Assembly: GCA_900541495.1 (NCBI GenBank)
Contig: UQKC01000005.1
Location: 10,554 to 74,553, forward strand
Length of the DNA stretch: 64,000 bases
Direction: 5' to 3'
From: an uncultured Ruminococcus sp.
GTDB taxonomy: Bacteria; Bacillota; Clostridia; Oscillospirales; Ruminococcaceae
The position numbers were made by a program, and so were the translations under genes. Below the pieces are notes generated by a model. That model saw only the letters and a program-made list of their open reading frames with translations. It searched no databases and was not told the origin of the DNA. Of the stretch, positions 54,215 to 62,642 are shown piece after piece (positions within the stretch are counted from its first letter, which is position 1; every line of letters begins with the position of its first letter).

Positions 54215-54721
54215 ATGCTTAATAAAGTTATCCTCATGGGCAGACTTACTGCAGATCCTGAGCTTAGACAAACTCCTAACGGAGTCAGCACTTGTCGTTT
54301 TACCGTTGCTGTTGACAGAAATTTTGTTCAGCAGGGTCAGGAAAGACAAGCAGATTTTATCACAGTTGTTGCATGGCGTCAGACAGCTGAATTCGTCAGC
54401 AGATATTTCCCTAAGGGAAGAATGATCTGCGTTGAGGGAAACCTCAGAACGAGCAGCTATGATGACAGAAATCATCCCGATGTCAAGCACTATGTAACTG
54501 AAGTATATGCCGATCAGGTTTACTTCGCAGGTGATAGAAATCCTAATGCTCAGCAGGGCGGATATAATCCGAACCAGCAGTACAGCCAGCCGCAGCAGTT
54601 TGCACCGCAGCAGAGCTATCAGCAGCCTGCACAGCAGCCTCAGAATAACCAGCAGGGTTTCTCTGTAGGCGACCTTAGTGATTTTGAAGAAGTGATCGGA
54701 AACAATGAATTGCCTTTCTGA
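54215..54721 (+). CDS. ssb: Single-stranded DNA-binding protein
   Basis: The 168-residue product has an OB fold (about 1-108: MLNKVILMGRLTADPELR, CRFTVAVDR), a Gln/Asn/Pro-rich flexible linker, and the C-terminal acidic tip DLSDFEEVIGNNELPF that recruits replication and repair partners. AAAGGA lies upstream. It lies between rpsF and rpsR as is usual in Firmicutes. Confidence 0.97.
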   Translation: MLNKVILMGRLTADPELRQTPNGVSTCRFTVAVDRNFVQQGQERQADFITVVAWRQTAEFVSRYFPKGRMICVEGNLRTSSYDDRNHPDVKHYVTEVYADQVYFAGDRNPNAQQGGYNPNQQYSQPQQFAPQQSYQQPAQQPQNNQQGFSVGDLSDFEEVIGNNELPF

Positions 54722-54767
54722 TCGCATCACTGATTTTTGATCATATTTTAAACAGGAGGTTATTATC

Positions 54768-55019
54768 ATGGAGAAAGATAGAGAGAGATCTCCTCGCGGC
54801 GGCATGAAGAGAACCCGTAAAAAGGTTTGTATGTTCTGCGCTGACAGAGTAGAGAAGATCGACTATAAAGATGTTCAGAGACTTAAGAAGTGCATGACTG
54901 AAAGATCTAAGATCCTTCCAAGACGTGTTACCGGTACTTGCGCTTATCACCAGAGAGAGCTTACAAAGGCTATCAAGAGAGCAAGATACATCGCACTCGT
55001 TCCTTATGTTTCTGACTAA
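54768..55019 (+). CDS. rpsR: 30S ribosomal protein S18
   Basis: The 83-residue product has KKVCMFCADRVEKIDYKDVQRLKKCMTERSKILPRRVTGTCAYHQRELTKAIKRAR-type S18 sequence, retaining the Cys residues of the zinc-binding (C+) form (Cys24, Cys27, Cys46 region, Cys61). AACAGGAGG precedes the start. Ends the operon, with a terminator at 55039. Confidence 0.96.
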   Translation: MEKDRERSPRGGMKRTRKKVCMFCADRVEKIDYKDVQRLKKCMTERSKILPRRVTGTCAYHQRELTKAIKRARYIALVPYVSD

Positions 55020-55038
55020 TTTAAGTTAAAAACAATAG

Positions 55039-55071
55039 ATCCACTTCCGTTTTTCGGAGGTGGATTTTTTA
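55039..55071 (+). terminator. Terminator of rpsF-ssb-rpsR
   Basis: ATCCACTTCCG (55039-55049) pairs with CGGAGGTGGAT (55055-55065), followed by TTTTTTA. Confidence 0.9.
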
Positions 55072-55144
55072 TGCTTCCGAAACGGGCAATAGGGGAGTAT
55101 AGGATATCCTTATTTTTTTATATTCAACCAAAAAGGAAATGTAA

Positions 55145-55177
55145 AAAGGCTGTACAGCTCAAAACTGTACAGCCTTT
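55145..55177 (-). terminator. Terminator of groESL
   Basis: A 13-bp perfect stem, AAAGGCTGTACAG (55145-55157) with CTGTACAGCCTTT (55165-55177); minus-strand TTTACATTTCC follows. Confidence 0.75.
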
Positions 55178-55179
55178 AA

Positions 55180-55219
55180 AATTACTAATTACGAATTACG
55201 CATTAAGCATTACGCATTA
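55180..55219 (-). repeat. Stop-codon-associated repeat after groEL
   Basis: Read on the minus strand, the groEL stop TAA merges into units TAATGCGTAATGC, TTAATGCGTAATTCG and TAATTAGTAATT. It is the longest copy of the family seen in this window. Confidence 0.6.
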
Positions 55220-56842
55220 ATACATTCCGCCCATGCCTGCTGCAGGAGCTGCTGCAGGTGTTTCTTCCTTGATGTCAGCAACAAGGCTCTCGGTTGTAAG
55301 AACCATAGCTGCAACGGAAGCTGCATTCTGGAGTGCAGAACGTGTAACCTTTGTCGGGTCAACGATGCCTGCAGGGATCATATCACCGTAGGTCTCGTTG
55401 TAAGCATCAAAGCCGTAGCCAACCTTTCTTGAACGAACGATCTTGTCGAGGATCACGCTGCCCTCAAGACCTGCATTTGCTGCGATCTGACGGATAGGTT
55501 CTTCAAGTGCCTTGAGGACGATAGAAGCACCTGTCTTTTCATCACCGCTGAGTGAGGAAACAAGCTTTGAAACTGCCGGCATTGCATTGATGAATGCTGT
55601 GCCGCCACCTGCTACGATACCTTCTTCAACAGCAGCCTTTGTAGCGGAAAGAGCGTCTTCGATACGAAGCTTCTTTTCCTTCATTTCGATCTCGGTTGCA
55701 GCACCAACTCTGATAACAGCAACACCGCCGCTGAGCTTTGCAAGTCTTTCCTGAAGCTTTTCCTTGTCGAATTCGGAAGTTGTTGTTTCGATCTGTGCCT
55801 TGATCTGATTGATTCTTTCCTTGATGTCCTGCTTGTTGCCTGCGCCGTCAACGATAACTGTGTTTTCTTTTGTGATCTTGACCTGCTTAGCCTGACCAAG
55901 CTGTTCCATAGATGTGTCAGCAAGTTCAAGTCCGATCTCGGAAGAAATTACCTGACCGCCAGTGAGGATAGCGATATCCTGAAGCATTTCCTTACGTCTG
56001 TCGCCGAAGCCCGGAGCCTTAACAGCTACGCAGGTGAATGTGCCTCTGAGCTTGTTTACGATAAGGGTAGAAAGTGCTTCGCCCTCAACATCTTCTGCAA
56101 TGATAACAAGCTTCTTGCCTGTCTTAACGATCTGTTCGAGAAGTGGGAGAATTTCCTGGATAGAGGAGATCTTCTTGTCTGTGATAAGAATGTAAGCGTC
56201 GTCGATAACAGCTTCCATCTTGTCTGTGTCGGTTACCATATAAGGTGTGATGTAACCTCTGTCAAACTGCATACCCTCAACAACCTCGGAGTATGTTTCA
56301 GCAGTCTTGGATTCTTCGATTGTGATTACGCCGTCAGCAGTAACCTTTTCCATAGCCTCTGCAATGAGCTTGCCGACATTTTCATCAGCAGCGGAGTTTG
56401 CAGCAACGCTTGCGATATCGTCAGAACCCGAGATCTGAACGGAGTTAGCCTTGATAGCATCAACAGCAGTGTCAACAGCCTTTGCCATACCCTTACGAAC
56501 GATCATTGGGTTTGCACCTGCTGCGATGTTCTTCATACCCTCTCTGATAAGAGCCTGAGCAAGAAGTGTAGCGGTCGTTGTACCGTCACCTGCTGCATCA
56601 TTTGTCTTTGTAGCAACTTCCTTAACGAGCTGTGCACCCATATTCTCGAATGGGTCTTCAAGTTCAATTTCCTTTGCGATAGTAACACCGTCGTTTGTGA
56701 TAAGGGGAGCGCCGAACTTCTTGTCGAGAACAACATTTCTGCCCTTAGGTCCGAGTGTGATCTTTACTGTATTTGCAAGCTTGTCAATACCTGCCTGAAG
56801 CGACTTTCTTGCTTCTTCGCCGTAAGCTATATTCTTTGCCAT
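55217..56842 (-). CDS. groEL: Chaperonin GroEL
   Basis: GroEL is the 60-kDa chaperonin ring subunit. The 541-residue product starts MAKNIAYGEEARKSLQAG, with nucleotide-binding LGPKGRNVVL and GDGTTTATLLAQA, and ends in the flexible GMGGMY tail. ATG 56842 follows AAGGAG; three further in-frame residues upstream are not family-like. It lies 37 bp after groES and is under CIRCE control. Confidence 0.98.
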   Translation of the reverse strand: MAKNIAYGEEARKSLQAGIDKLANTVKITLGPKGRNVVLDKKFGAPLITNDGVTIAKEIELEDPFENMGAQLVKEVATKTNDAAGDGTTTATLLAQALIREGMKNIAAGANPMIVRKGMAKAVDTAVDAIKANSVQISGSDDIASVAANSAADENVGKLIAEAMEKVTADGVITIEESKTAETYSEVVEGMQFDRGYITPYMVTDTDKMEAVIDDAYILITDKKISSIQEILPLLEQIVKTGKKLVIIAEDVEGEALSTLIVNKLRGTFTCVAVKAPGFGDRRKEMLQDIAILTGGQVISSEIGLELADTSMEQLGQAKQVKITKENTVIVDGAGNKQDIKERINQIKAQIETTTSEFDKEKLQERLAKLSGGVAVIRVGAATEIEMKEKKLRIEDALSATKAAVEEGIVAGGGTAFINAMPAVSKLVSSLSGDEKTGASIVLKALEEPIRQIAANAGLEGSVILDKIVRSRKVGYGFDAYNETYGDMIPAGIVDPTKVTRSALQNAASVAAMVLTTESLVADIKEETPAAAPAAGMGGMY

Positions 56843-56879
56843 ATAAATCAATCTCCTTGTAATAAAATATCAGGTGAAA

Positions 56880-57164
56880 TTATTCAACAACTGCGAGGAT
56901 ATCGTCCTGACGGAGGATAGTGTATTCCTGACCGTCGATCTTTACCTCTGTGCCGCTGTACTTGGAAATGAGGACTTTCTGACCCTTTTTAACGATCATC
57001 TTGACTTCCTTGCCGTCAACAACGCCGCCCGGTCCAACTTCAACGATCTCTGCGATCTGTGGCTTTTCCTTAGCCGAACCTGCGAGGATAATGCCGCTCT
57101 TGGTGGTTTCCTCAGCCTCGGTCATCTTAATTACAACTCTGTCTGCAAGTGGTTTGATAGTCAT
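56880..57164 (-). CDS. groES: Co-chaperonin GroES
   Basis: The 94-residue product is a full-length GroES: IKPLADRVVIKMTEAEETTKSGIILAGSAKEKP with the mobile loop around residues 17-33, and the conserved KVLISKYSGTEVKIDGQEY. AAGGAGGAG precedes the ATG. First gene of groESL. Confidence 0.97.
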   Translation of the reverse strand: MTIKPLADRVVIKMTEAEETTKSGIILAGSAKEKPQIAEIVEVGPGGVVDGKEVKMIVKKGQKVLISKYSGTEVKIDGQEYTILRQDDILAVVE

Positions 57165-57215
57165 TTAAGACTCCTCCTTATATTATATAGTATTAGCAAT
57201 GTTATCATCACTCTG

Positions 57216-57242
57216 TTAGCACTCCTACTCCCTGAGTGCTAA
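57216..57242 (-). promoter_or_regulatory. CIRCE element (HrcA operator)
   Basis: TTAGCACTC (57216-57224), 9 bp, GAGTGCTAA (57234-57242) is a perfect CIRCE consensus between the promoter and groES. HrcA binding here represses groESL until heat shock. hrcA itself is not in the window. Confidence 0.97.
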
Positions 57243-57246
57243 ATAT

Positions 57247-57274
57247 ATTTTACCATATTCATATAGAAAATCAA
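57247..57274 (-). promoter_or_regulatory. Promoter of groESL
   Basis: On the minus strand TTGATT (57274-57269), 16 bp, TAAAAT (57252-57247), directly upstream of CIRCE. An isolated CIRCE half-site TTAGCACTC lies further upstream at 57389-57397. The rest of 57275-57440 is AT-rich without a gene. Confidence 0.7.
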
Positions 57275-57444
57275 GTGCTTTCACATATTTTTCTCAAAAC
57301 TTTAGCAATATGCACAATTAATTCTATAAATATGCTTTGTAAATATAAAATATGTCAAATATTTGAGCCTTTTTACGGTTAAGTTTTATTAGCACTCAAT
57401 ATAATGCCAGCTTTTATATAAATAATACTATTATAGAATAAAAA

Positions 57445-57476
57445 ACTGCCGCCCGAGCATAAACCCGAGCGGCAGT
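57445..57476 (-). terminator. Terminator of pgk
   Basis: ACTGCCGC (57445-57452) pairs with GCGGCAGT (57469-57476); minus-strand TTTTTATTC follows. Confidence 0.82.
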
Positions 57477-57503
57477 CCTTATAAATTCATGTTTCAGAAG
57501 CAA

Positions 57504-58730
57504 TTACTTCTTGTCAGCGATAACATCAACGCCTGGGAGTACCTTGCCTTCGAGGTATTCGAGGGAAGCACCGCCGCCTGTGGAGATGTGGCTCATCTTG
57601 TCGGAGAAGCCGAGCTGGATTACAGCAGCAGCAGAGTCACCGCCGCCGATGATTGTTGTAGCGTCTGTATCAGCGAGAGCCTGAGCAACAGCGATTGTAC
57701 CTGCTGCGAGTGTTGGGTTCTCGAATACGCCCATAGGTCCGTTCCAAACAACTGTCTTAGCTGTCTTTACAGCATCAGCGAAGAGAGCTCTTGTCTTTTC
57801 ACCGATGTCAAGACCTTCCTTGTCAGCAGGGATCTTGTCGGAATCAACAGTCTGAACTTCGATAGGAGCATCGATAGGATCAGGGAAACCTGCAGCAACA
57901 ACTGTGTCGATAGGAAGAAGAAGCTTCTTGCCGTTCTTTTCAGCCTTAGCCATCATTTCCTTGCAGTATTCGATCTTTTCATCGTCAACGAGGGAAAGAC
58001 CAACTTCGTAGCCCTTAGCCTTGAGGAATGTGTAAGCCATACCACCGCCGATGATGAGTATGTCACACTTTTCGAGGAGGTTGGAGATAACGTTGAGCTT
58101 GTCAGCAACCTTAGCACCGCCGAGGATAGCAACGAAAGGACGAACAGGGTTCTCAACTGCATTTCCGAGATACTGGATCTCCTTCTGCATGAGGTAGCCT
58201 ACTGCTGTTTCCTTTACGAACTTTGTAACGCCTGCTGTGGAAGCGTGTGCACGGTGAGCAGAACCGAAAGCGTCCATAACGAATACCTGATCATCAACGA
58301 GATCAGCGAGTTCCTTGGAGAGGTTTTCGCCGTTCTTGGTTTCATCAGCGCCTCTGAATCTTGTGTTCTGGAGAACAACGATATCGCCGTCAGCCATTTC
58401 AGCAACAGCCTTCTTAGCGTTCTCGCCAACTACTGTATCGTCAGCAGCGAAAGTAACCTTAGTGCCGGGGAGGAGTTCTGCAAGTCTGTCTGCAGCGGGC
58501 TTGAGGGAGAACTTTTCCTCAGGACCGTTCTTAGGCTTGCCAAGGTGAGAGCAAAGTACAACCTTGCCGCCGTCAGCTACGAGCTTCTTGATTGTAGGAA
58601 GTGCAGCTGTGATTCTGTTATCATTAGTGATCTTGCCGTCCTTGAGAGGAACGTTGAAGTCAACTCTTACGAGTACCTTCTTACCCTTTACGTTAATGTC
58701 GTCAACCGAAACTTTGTTTAATCCTGCCAT
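57504..58730 (-). CDS. pgk: Phosphoglycerate kinase
   Basis: PGK makes ATP from 1,3-bisphosphoglycerate in glycolysis. The 408-residue product has the substrate-binding VRVDFNVPLKDGKITNDNRITAALPTI (about 20-46), HLGKPK, ILGGAKVADKL and the nucleotide-site IIGGGDSAAAV near the C terminus. AAAGGATG precedes the ATG. No gap or tpi gene is adjacent; it stands alone. Confidence 0.97.
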   Translation of the reverse strand: MAGLNKVSVDDINVKGKKVLVRVDFNVPLKDGKITNDNRITAALPTIKKLVADGGKVVLCSHLGKPKNGPEEKFSLKPAADRLAELLPGTKVTFAADDTVVGENAKKAVAEMADGDIVVLQNTRFRGADETKNGENLSKELADLVDDQVFVMDAFGSAHRAHASTAGVTKFVKETAVGYLMQKEIQYLGNAVENPVRPFVAILGGAKVADKLNVISNLLEKCDILIIGGGMAYTFLKAKGYEVGLSLVDDEKIEYCKEMMAKAEKNGKKLLLPIDTVVAAGFPDPIDAPIEVQTVDSDKIPADKEGLDIGEKTRALFADAVKTAKTVVWNGPMGVFENPTLAAGTIAVAQALADTDATTIIGGGDSAAAVIQLGFSDKMSHISTGGGASLEYLEGKVLPGVDVIADKK

Positions 58731-58829
58731 TGGTATGACATCCTTTCGTAATAAATTTGATTCAAGCCTAAGACCGAACGCTGACGTATTAAACCGATCA
58801 CGCTCAAAAGCCCTAAACTATACAATACT

Positions 58830-58858
58830 ATTTTATATCATTTCGGCAGATTTTTCAA
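58830..58858 (-). promoter_or_regulatory. Promoter of pgk
   Basis: Minus strand TTGAAA (58858-58853), 17 bp, TAAAAT (58835-58830). Confidence 0.7.
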
Positions 58859-58926
58859 GCCCTTTTGCAAAATTTTTATATAAACGGCTGATAATTTTAT
58901 CTAAAATCGGAGTAAACTTCGTAAAA

Positions 58927-59559
58927 TCAAGCTTTGTTAAGCTTTTCACAAAGCTTTTTTATTACCTCGGCGAAGTAAAATTTCACTTCGTAGTTCTCTG
59001 GGTCCTGCATAAGTTCGAGCTCCTCGGTCGATATAACACCGTTTTCGGCAGCGAGAGAAAGAACTTCGTCCGTGTTTGTCACCGCAGGCAGACAAAGAGC
59101 AGGGAACATCACGCACCACCAGTTTTTGCCCTCACCCTCGCCGATGATGACTCTGAGCGCAGAATAATCGCCCTCGGGAAGCTCCGCACTGCCATAAACA
59201 CGTCTGTCGAAATGAACAGTTCCAACTTCGCATCTCACGGGATAATCATAACCCGAAGCAGCGATCTCCGCTGCCGCAGCAGCCTCAAAAAGCTGAATAT
59301 TTTCCTCTGAAAGATGCTTCGCATCATCTGCAGAAACAGCACCGCCAAAAATATCGGCACTCGCTTCAAGTACAGCATTCCTTACACGAAGCTTTAAAGC
59401 CTGATCTTCGTCCGAATCCGAGTTTGCGATAACGTGCAAACGGAAAACGTCCTCGGTTATGCCGCGCCTGCTCTCCGCAAAAGCGCAGATGCCCTCGCAG
59501 AATACCGCCGTGATAAATCCGATAAGTAAAGCAGCCTGAATAATAAATTTTTTGCTCAT
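58927..59559 (-). CDS. spoIIR: Stage II sporulation protein R
   Basis: SpoIIR is secreted from the forespore and triggers SpoIIGA to process pro-sigma-E. The 210-residue product has an N-terminal signal/anchor helix (6-27), then the family core VFRLHVIANSDSDEDQALKLRVRNAVLE, GDYSALRVIIGEGEGKNWWCVMFPALC. This indicates a spore-forming lineage, though it does not prove sporulation today. AAAAGGACG lies upstream of ATG 59559. Confidence 0.92.
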   Translation of the reverse strand: MSKKFIIQAALLIGFITAVFCEGICAFAESRRGITEDVFRLHVIANSDSDEDQALKLRVRNAVLEASADIFGGAVSADDAKHLSEENIQLFEAAAAAEIAASGYDYPVRCEVGTVHFDRRVYGSAELPEGDYSALRVIIGEGEGKNWWCVMFPALCLPAVTNTDEVLSLAAENGVISTEELELMQDPENYEVKFYFAEVIKKLCEKLNKA

Positions 59560-59658
59560 GAATAATGACCGTCCTTTTGCATATCATATTTGTTTGAGCA
59601 TATATTTGACGCAAAATTGCAGTTTTATTCATTTTGGAAAATATTTTTTCAAAAACCC

Positions 59659-59687
59659 TTGACAAATGTTTTTTTTTGAGCTATAAT
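59659..59687 (+). promoter_or_regulatory. Promoter of tRNA-Thr
   Basis: TTGACA (59659-59664), 17 bp, TATAAT (59682-59687), about 28 bp before the mature tRNA. Confidence 0.9.
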
Positions 59688-59714
59688 ATATAAGCGTTCT
59701 GGAATTGTGAACGT

Positions 59715-59790
59715 GCTAACTTAGCTCAGTTGGTAGAGCACATCCTTGGTAAGGATGAGGTCGTCAGTTCAAATCTGATAGTTAGCTCCA
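59715..59790 (+). tRNA. tRNA-Thr (GGT anticodon)
   Basis: A complete cloverleaf: acceptor GCTAACT/AGTTAGC, anticodon stem CATCC/GGATG around loop TTGGTAA (anticodon GGT), T-arm with GTTCAAATC, and an encoded CCA end. A single-gene unit with its own promoter and terminator. Confidence 0.97.
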
Positions 59791-59798
59791 TTTGAGAA

Positions 59799-59837
59799 GT
59801 CGTCCCGAGTCTGCATAGGGGCGGCTTTTTCTTTTTG
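59799..59837 (+). terminator. Terminator of tRNA-Thr
   Basis: GTCGTCCC (59799-59806) pairs with GGGGCGGC (59818-59825) with two G-T pairs, followed by TTTTTCTTTTTG. Confidence 0.85.
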
Positions 59838-59844
59838 TTTTATA

Positions 59845-60007
59845 AGAACCTGTCTTCATAAGCATATGCACACGTCTTTTCGGCAAATTTTGCTGCATAC
59901 TGCGTTAAAAATCCTTGCCGTGCGGCAGCACGCCTGCGGATTTTTGCCTTGTCTGCAACAAAATTATGCTCGAAAATCCGCATACATTTCTTATGAAGAC
60001 AGGTTCT
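59845..60007. mobile_element. 163-bp palindromic MITE-like element
   Basis: Perfect 18-bp terminal inverted repeats AGAACCTGTCTTCATAAG (59845-59862) and its complement (59990-60007) enclose a sequence that continues as an imperfect palindrome to a GC-rich centre near 59926-59940 (AAAAATCC on one side, GGATTTTT on the other). It has no coding capacity. Flanks begin with TATA and AATA, compatible with a TA target duplication, but this is not certain. Confidence 0.8.
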
Positions 60008-60038
60008 AATATTTTATTACAACCATAGATAAACCAAA

Positions 60039-60077
60039 AAGGCGCTGCTTAAGAAAATTACTCTTAAACAGCGCCTT
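60039..60077 (-). terminator. Terminator of ilvE
   Basis: AAGGCGCTG (60039-60047) pairs with CAGCGCCTT (60069-60077), with inner TTAAGA/TCTTAA; minus-strand TTTTGGTTTATC follows. Confidence 0.8.
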
Positions 60078-60094
60078 AAATATTACCTTAAAAA

Positions 60095-61165
60095 TTACTT
60101 AACTTTAACAGTCCAGTTAAACTTGTCAGGAAGCTTGCCCCACTGAATACCCGTGAGTGTGTCGTAAAGCTTCTGTGAGATCTCGCCGATCTTGCCATCG
60201 TTGATAGTCATGATCTTGCTGCCGTATTTGAGCTCGCCAACAGGAGAGATAACAGCAGCCGTGCCTGTGCCGAATGCTTCGTCAAACTTGCCTTCGTCAT
60301 AAGCCTTGATAAGCTCATCGATAGTAATATCGCGCTCTGTAACCTTGTAACCCATATCTTTGAGTATCTGGATGCAGGACTTTCTTGTGATACCGCCGAG
60401 GATAGAACCTCTGTCAAGGCTCGGTGTGATAACTTCGCCGTCAACAACGAAGAATACGTTCATAGCACCAACTTCATCAATGTACTTTCTGTGTACACCG
60501 TCGAGCCAAAGAACCTGAGCATAACCCTGCTTCTCAGCTTCTTCCTGAGCCTTAAGGGAGATAGCGTAGTTTGCAGCAGCCTTTGTGAAGCCCGTGCCGC
60601 CCGTAACTGCACGAACATAGTTTTCTTCAACATAGATCTTAACTGGAGCAAGTCCATTATCATAGTAAGCGCCAACAGGGGAGAGGATAATAACGAAAAG
60701 AAGATGCTTTGCAGGGTGAACGCCAACCATAGGATCAACTGCGAAAATGTAAGGTCTGATGTAAAGTGAAGTTCCCTCTGCGTGTGGGATCCAGTCCTGA
60801 TCTACTTCAACAAGCTTTTTGATAGCTTCAACAGCGAATGCTTCATCGATCTTAGGAATGCAAAGACGATCGTTTGAAACGTTAAGACGAGCCATATTCT
60901 GATCGGGGCGGAAAAGATTGATGTGACCGTCAGGAGTTCTGTAAGCCTTGAGTCCCTCAAAGTCAGCCTGACCGTAGTGCAGACACATTGCAGCAGGATC
61001 GAGCGGGATAGGACCGTAAGGAACGATTCTCGCATCGTGCCAGCCCTGACCCTCATCATAGTTCATCATGAACATGTGGTCTGTGAAAATATGACCGAAA
61101 CCAAGCTTTGTTTCGTCAGTTGGCTTTGCCTTCGGCGAAGTGGTTTTAGTGATTTTTATTTCCAT
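60095..61165 (-). CDS. ilvE: Branched-chain amino acid aminotransferase
   Basis: A PLP enzyme for the last step of Leu/Ile/Val synthesis and the first step of their breakdown. The 356-residue product is of the eukaryote/BCAT-II-like fold IV type: LHYGQADFEGLKAYRTPDG, GGTGFTKAAANYAISLKAQ, the PLP-binding Lys in YIDEVGAMNVFFV context upstream (YAQVLWLDGVHRKYIDEVG), and FGTGTAAVISPVG. ATG 61165 follows GGAAGGTG. Single-gene unit with its own promoter. Confidence 0.94.
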   Translation of the reverse strand: MEIKITKTTSPKAKPTDETKLGFGHIFTDHMFMMNYDEGQGWHDARIVPYGPIPLDPAAMCLHYGQADFEGLKAYRTPDGHINLFRPDQNMARLNVSNDRLCIPKIDEAFAVEAIKKLVEVDQDWIPHAEGTSLYIRPYIFAVDPMVGVHPAKHLLFVIILSPVGAYYDNGLAPVKIYVEENYVRAVTGGTGFTKAAANYAISLKAQEEAEKQGYAQVLWLDGVHRKYIDEVGAMNVFFVVDGEVITPSLDRGSILGGITRKSCIQILKDMGYKVTERDITIDELIKAYDEGKFDEAFGTGTAAVISPVGELKYGSKIMTINDGKIGEISQKLYDTLTGIQWGKLPDKFNWTVKVK

Positions 61166-61196
61166 TGTAAACACCTTCCATATAATTTATATCTCT

Positions 61197-61225
61197 ATCA
61201 TAGCACATTTTTTTCATATTTTCAA
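61197..61225 (-). promoter_or_regulatory. Promoter of ilvE
   Basis: Minus strand TTGAAA (61225-61220), 17 bp, TATGAT (61202-61197). The leader is short, so no T-box fits. Confidence 0.65.
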
Positions 61226-61284
61226 GAGCATTTTATATAAAAAACGCCTTTGTACTATATATATTTGTGATAAGAAATATAACG

Positions 61285-62037
61285 TCAGTTTATAGAAGTG
61301 CCGAGTGATATAACATTTTCTTTTGAAAACTTTTCCGCTGCGCCCGGTATTTTCATTATTATCCATATTGAATAAGCGGCGGCGCTCAACGTAAGAAGAG
61401 CGGAAATACCGATCCGAAATGAACTATCTCCCTCAATACCGAACACGCTCAAAGAATTAATAACACTGTGCGTTATTATACATGGTACAAGACTGCCGGA
61501 TTTGTAAAAAATTATCGTAAAAAGGAACCCCAACGCCGTTGCATAGCATATCTGGAGCAGCGTTCCAAGCACTTCCGCCCCGTTGAGAAGATTGACAATG
61601 TGTCCGATGCCGAATGTAAGGCTTGAAATGACTATCGCCGTGCGTATATTTTTTCTGCAAAGTGCCGTGAAAAGAAAACCGCGGAAAATAACCTCCTCAA
61701 GAAAGCCTACACAAAGCATGCTTATTATATAAAGAACGGTTTCTCCGACAGAGAAGTTCATTCTGACCCCGTTCCAAAGGTTTACGGATGCTATCACCGC
61801 AAGCGGAATGAAGTATAGATAACTTCCAAGCTGATTTTTGACAGCGGTAAACCCGAATTCCAATATTGGCTGTTGTTTTCTTATAAAAAAGAAAATTCCA
61901 ACCGAAAAAAATATCGCAGTCAAGGCTGTAACCGATTTTTCAATGCCGATCATTGCAGAAAGACCGTCTGCAATGCTCATCGCAATAACATATACAATAA
62001 TAAAAAACAATGCTGTCCGTAATTCTCTTTTTTTCAT
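61285..62037 (-). CDS. CPBP-family intramembrane metalloprotease
   Basis: The 250-residue product has about seven membrane helices and the CAAX/CPBP signature FLEEVIFRGFL (Glu114, Glu115, Arg119), FGIGHIVNLL and ITHSVINSL, giving the Glu and His metal/catalytic residues. Family members cleave membrane-bound substrates or process bacteriocins; the target is unknown. Its start overlaps the stop of the TetR gene by 1 bp (TAATG), so the two are one operon. Confidence 0.88.
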   Translation of the reverse strand: MKKRELRTALFFIIVYVIAMSIADGLSAMIGIEKSVTALTAIFFSVGIFFFIRKQQPILEFGFTAVKNQLGSYLYFIPLAVIASVNLWNGVRMNFSVGETVLYIISMLCVGFLEEVIFRGFLFTALCRKNIRTAIVISSLTFGIGHIVNLLNGAEVLGTLLQICYATALGFLFTIIFYKSGSLVPCIITHSVINSLSVFGIEGDSSFRIGISALLTLSAAAYSIWIIMKIPGAAEKFSKENVISLGTSIN

Positions 62038-62612
62038 TATTCTTCCTCCCTTATTTCACGAAGAACGCCGCGGAACACACACTGCATATCTTCCGAAACC
62101 ACATTTTCGTCATAATCCATAGAGTTGTTCGCAAGCATACTCGCATATCCGTGAACGAACAGAAATACCGAACGGAAAACAGACTTTGCCTGCACAAGTG
62201 TTATCCCTGTATTCTGCGATAATATCCCAAGTATCGGCATAAGCTGTTCATTGTCGATAAGCGACGAAAGATCCTGCCCCGAAAATCCGTCTGATTGAAA
62301 AAGCAGACGAAATAAATTTTTCTCGCAGTGTCCGAAACGAATATACGCAAGTCCGATACTGAGCATAGGATCATCGCAAGCCGCACCGTCCGAAAATGGC
62401 ATAATGTAAGCCGTGTGAAATTCGTCAGCCTTTTCGTAAACAGCCTTTTTGATATCGTCAATGCTGTGAAAGCAGTATAGTATCGGCTGAGTTGAACACT
62501 CAAGCTTTTGTGCAATGCTTCGGACATTTATCTTCTCCGCCCCCTCATTCCGTACAATATCAAAAGCAGCATCAATGACCATTTCCTGTGTTATCCGTGC
62601 TTTTGGCGGCAT
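62037..62612 (-). CDS. TetR-family transcriptional regulator
   Basis: The 191-residue product has an N-terminal HTH (about 10-55: MVIDAAFDIVRNEGAEKINVRSIAQKLECSTQPILYCF) and a C-terminal ligand-binding half resembling the WHG-type TetR C domain (GLAYIRFGHCEKNLFRLLF). It is first in an operon with the CPBP protease. A perfect palindrome lies inside its own promoter, so it very probably represses itself and the protease until a ligand binds. GGAGGTG precedes the ATG. Confidence 0.9.
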   Translation of the reverse strand: MPPKARITQEMVIDAAFDIVRNEGAEKINVRSIAQKLECSTQPILYCFHSIDDIKKAVYEKADEFHTAYIMPFSDGAACDDPMLSIGLAYIRFGHCEKNLFRLLFQSDGFSGQDLSSLIDNEQLMPILGILSQNTGITLVQAKSVFRSVFLFVHGYASMLANNSMDYDENVVSEDMQCVFRGVLREIREEE

Positions 62613-62642
62613 ATTAACACCTCCTTATGTTTTATAACATAT

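Noticed and set aside
57275..57440. A second full CIRCE upstream of groESL
   Set aside because: Only the left arm TTAGCACTC occurs at 57389; no GAGTGCTAA partner follows at 9 bp.
61175..61284. T-box riboswitch upstream of ilvE
   Set aside because: The leader between promoter and start is only some 25 nt; no room for a T-box.
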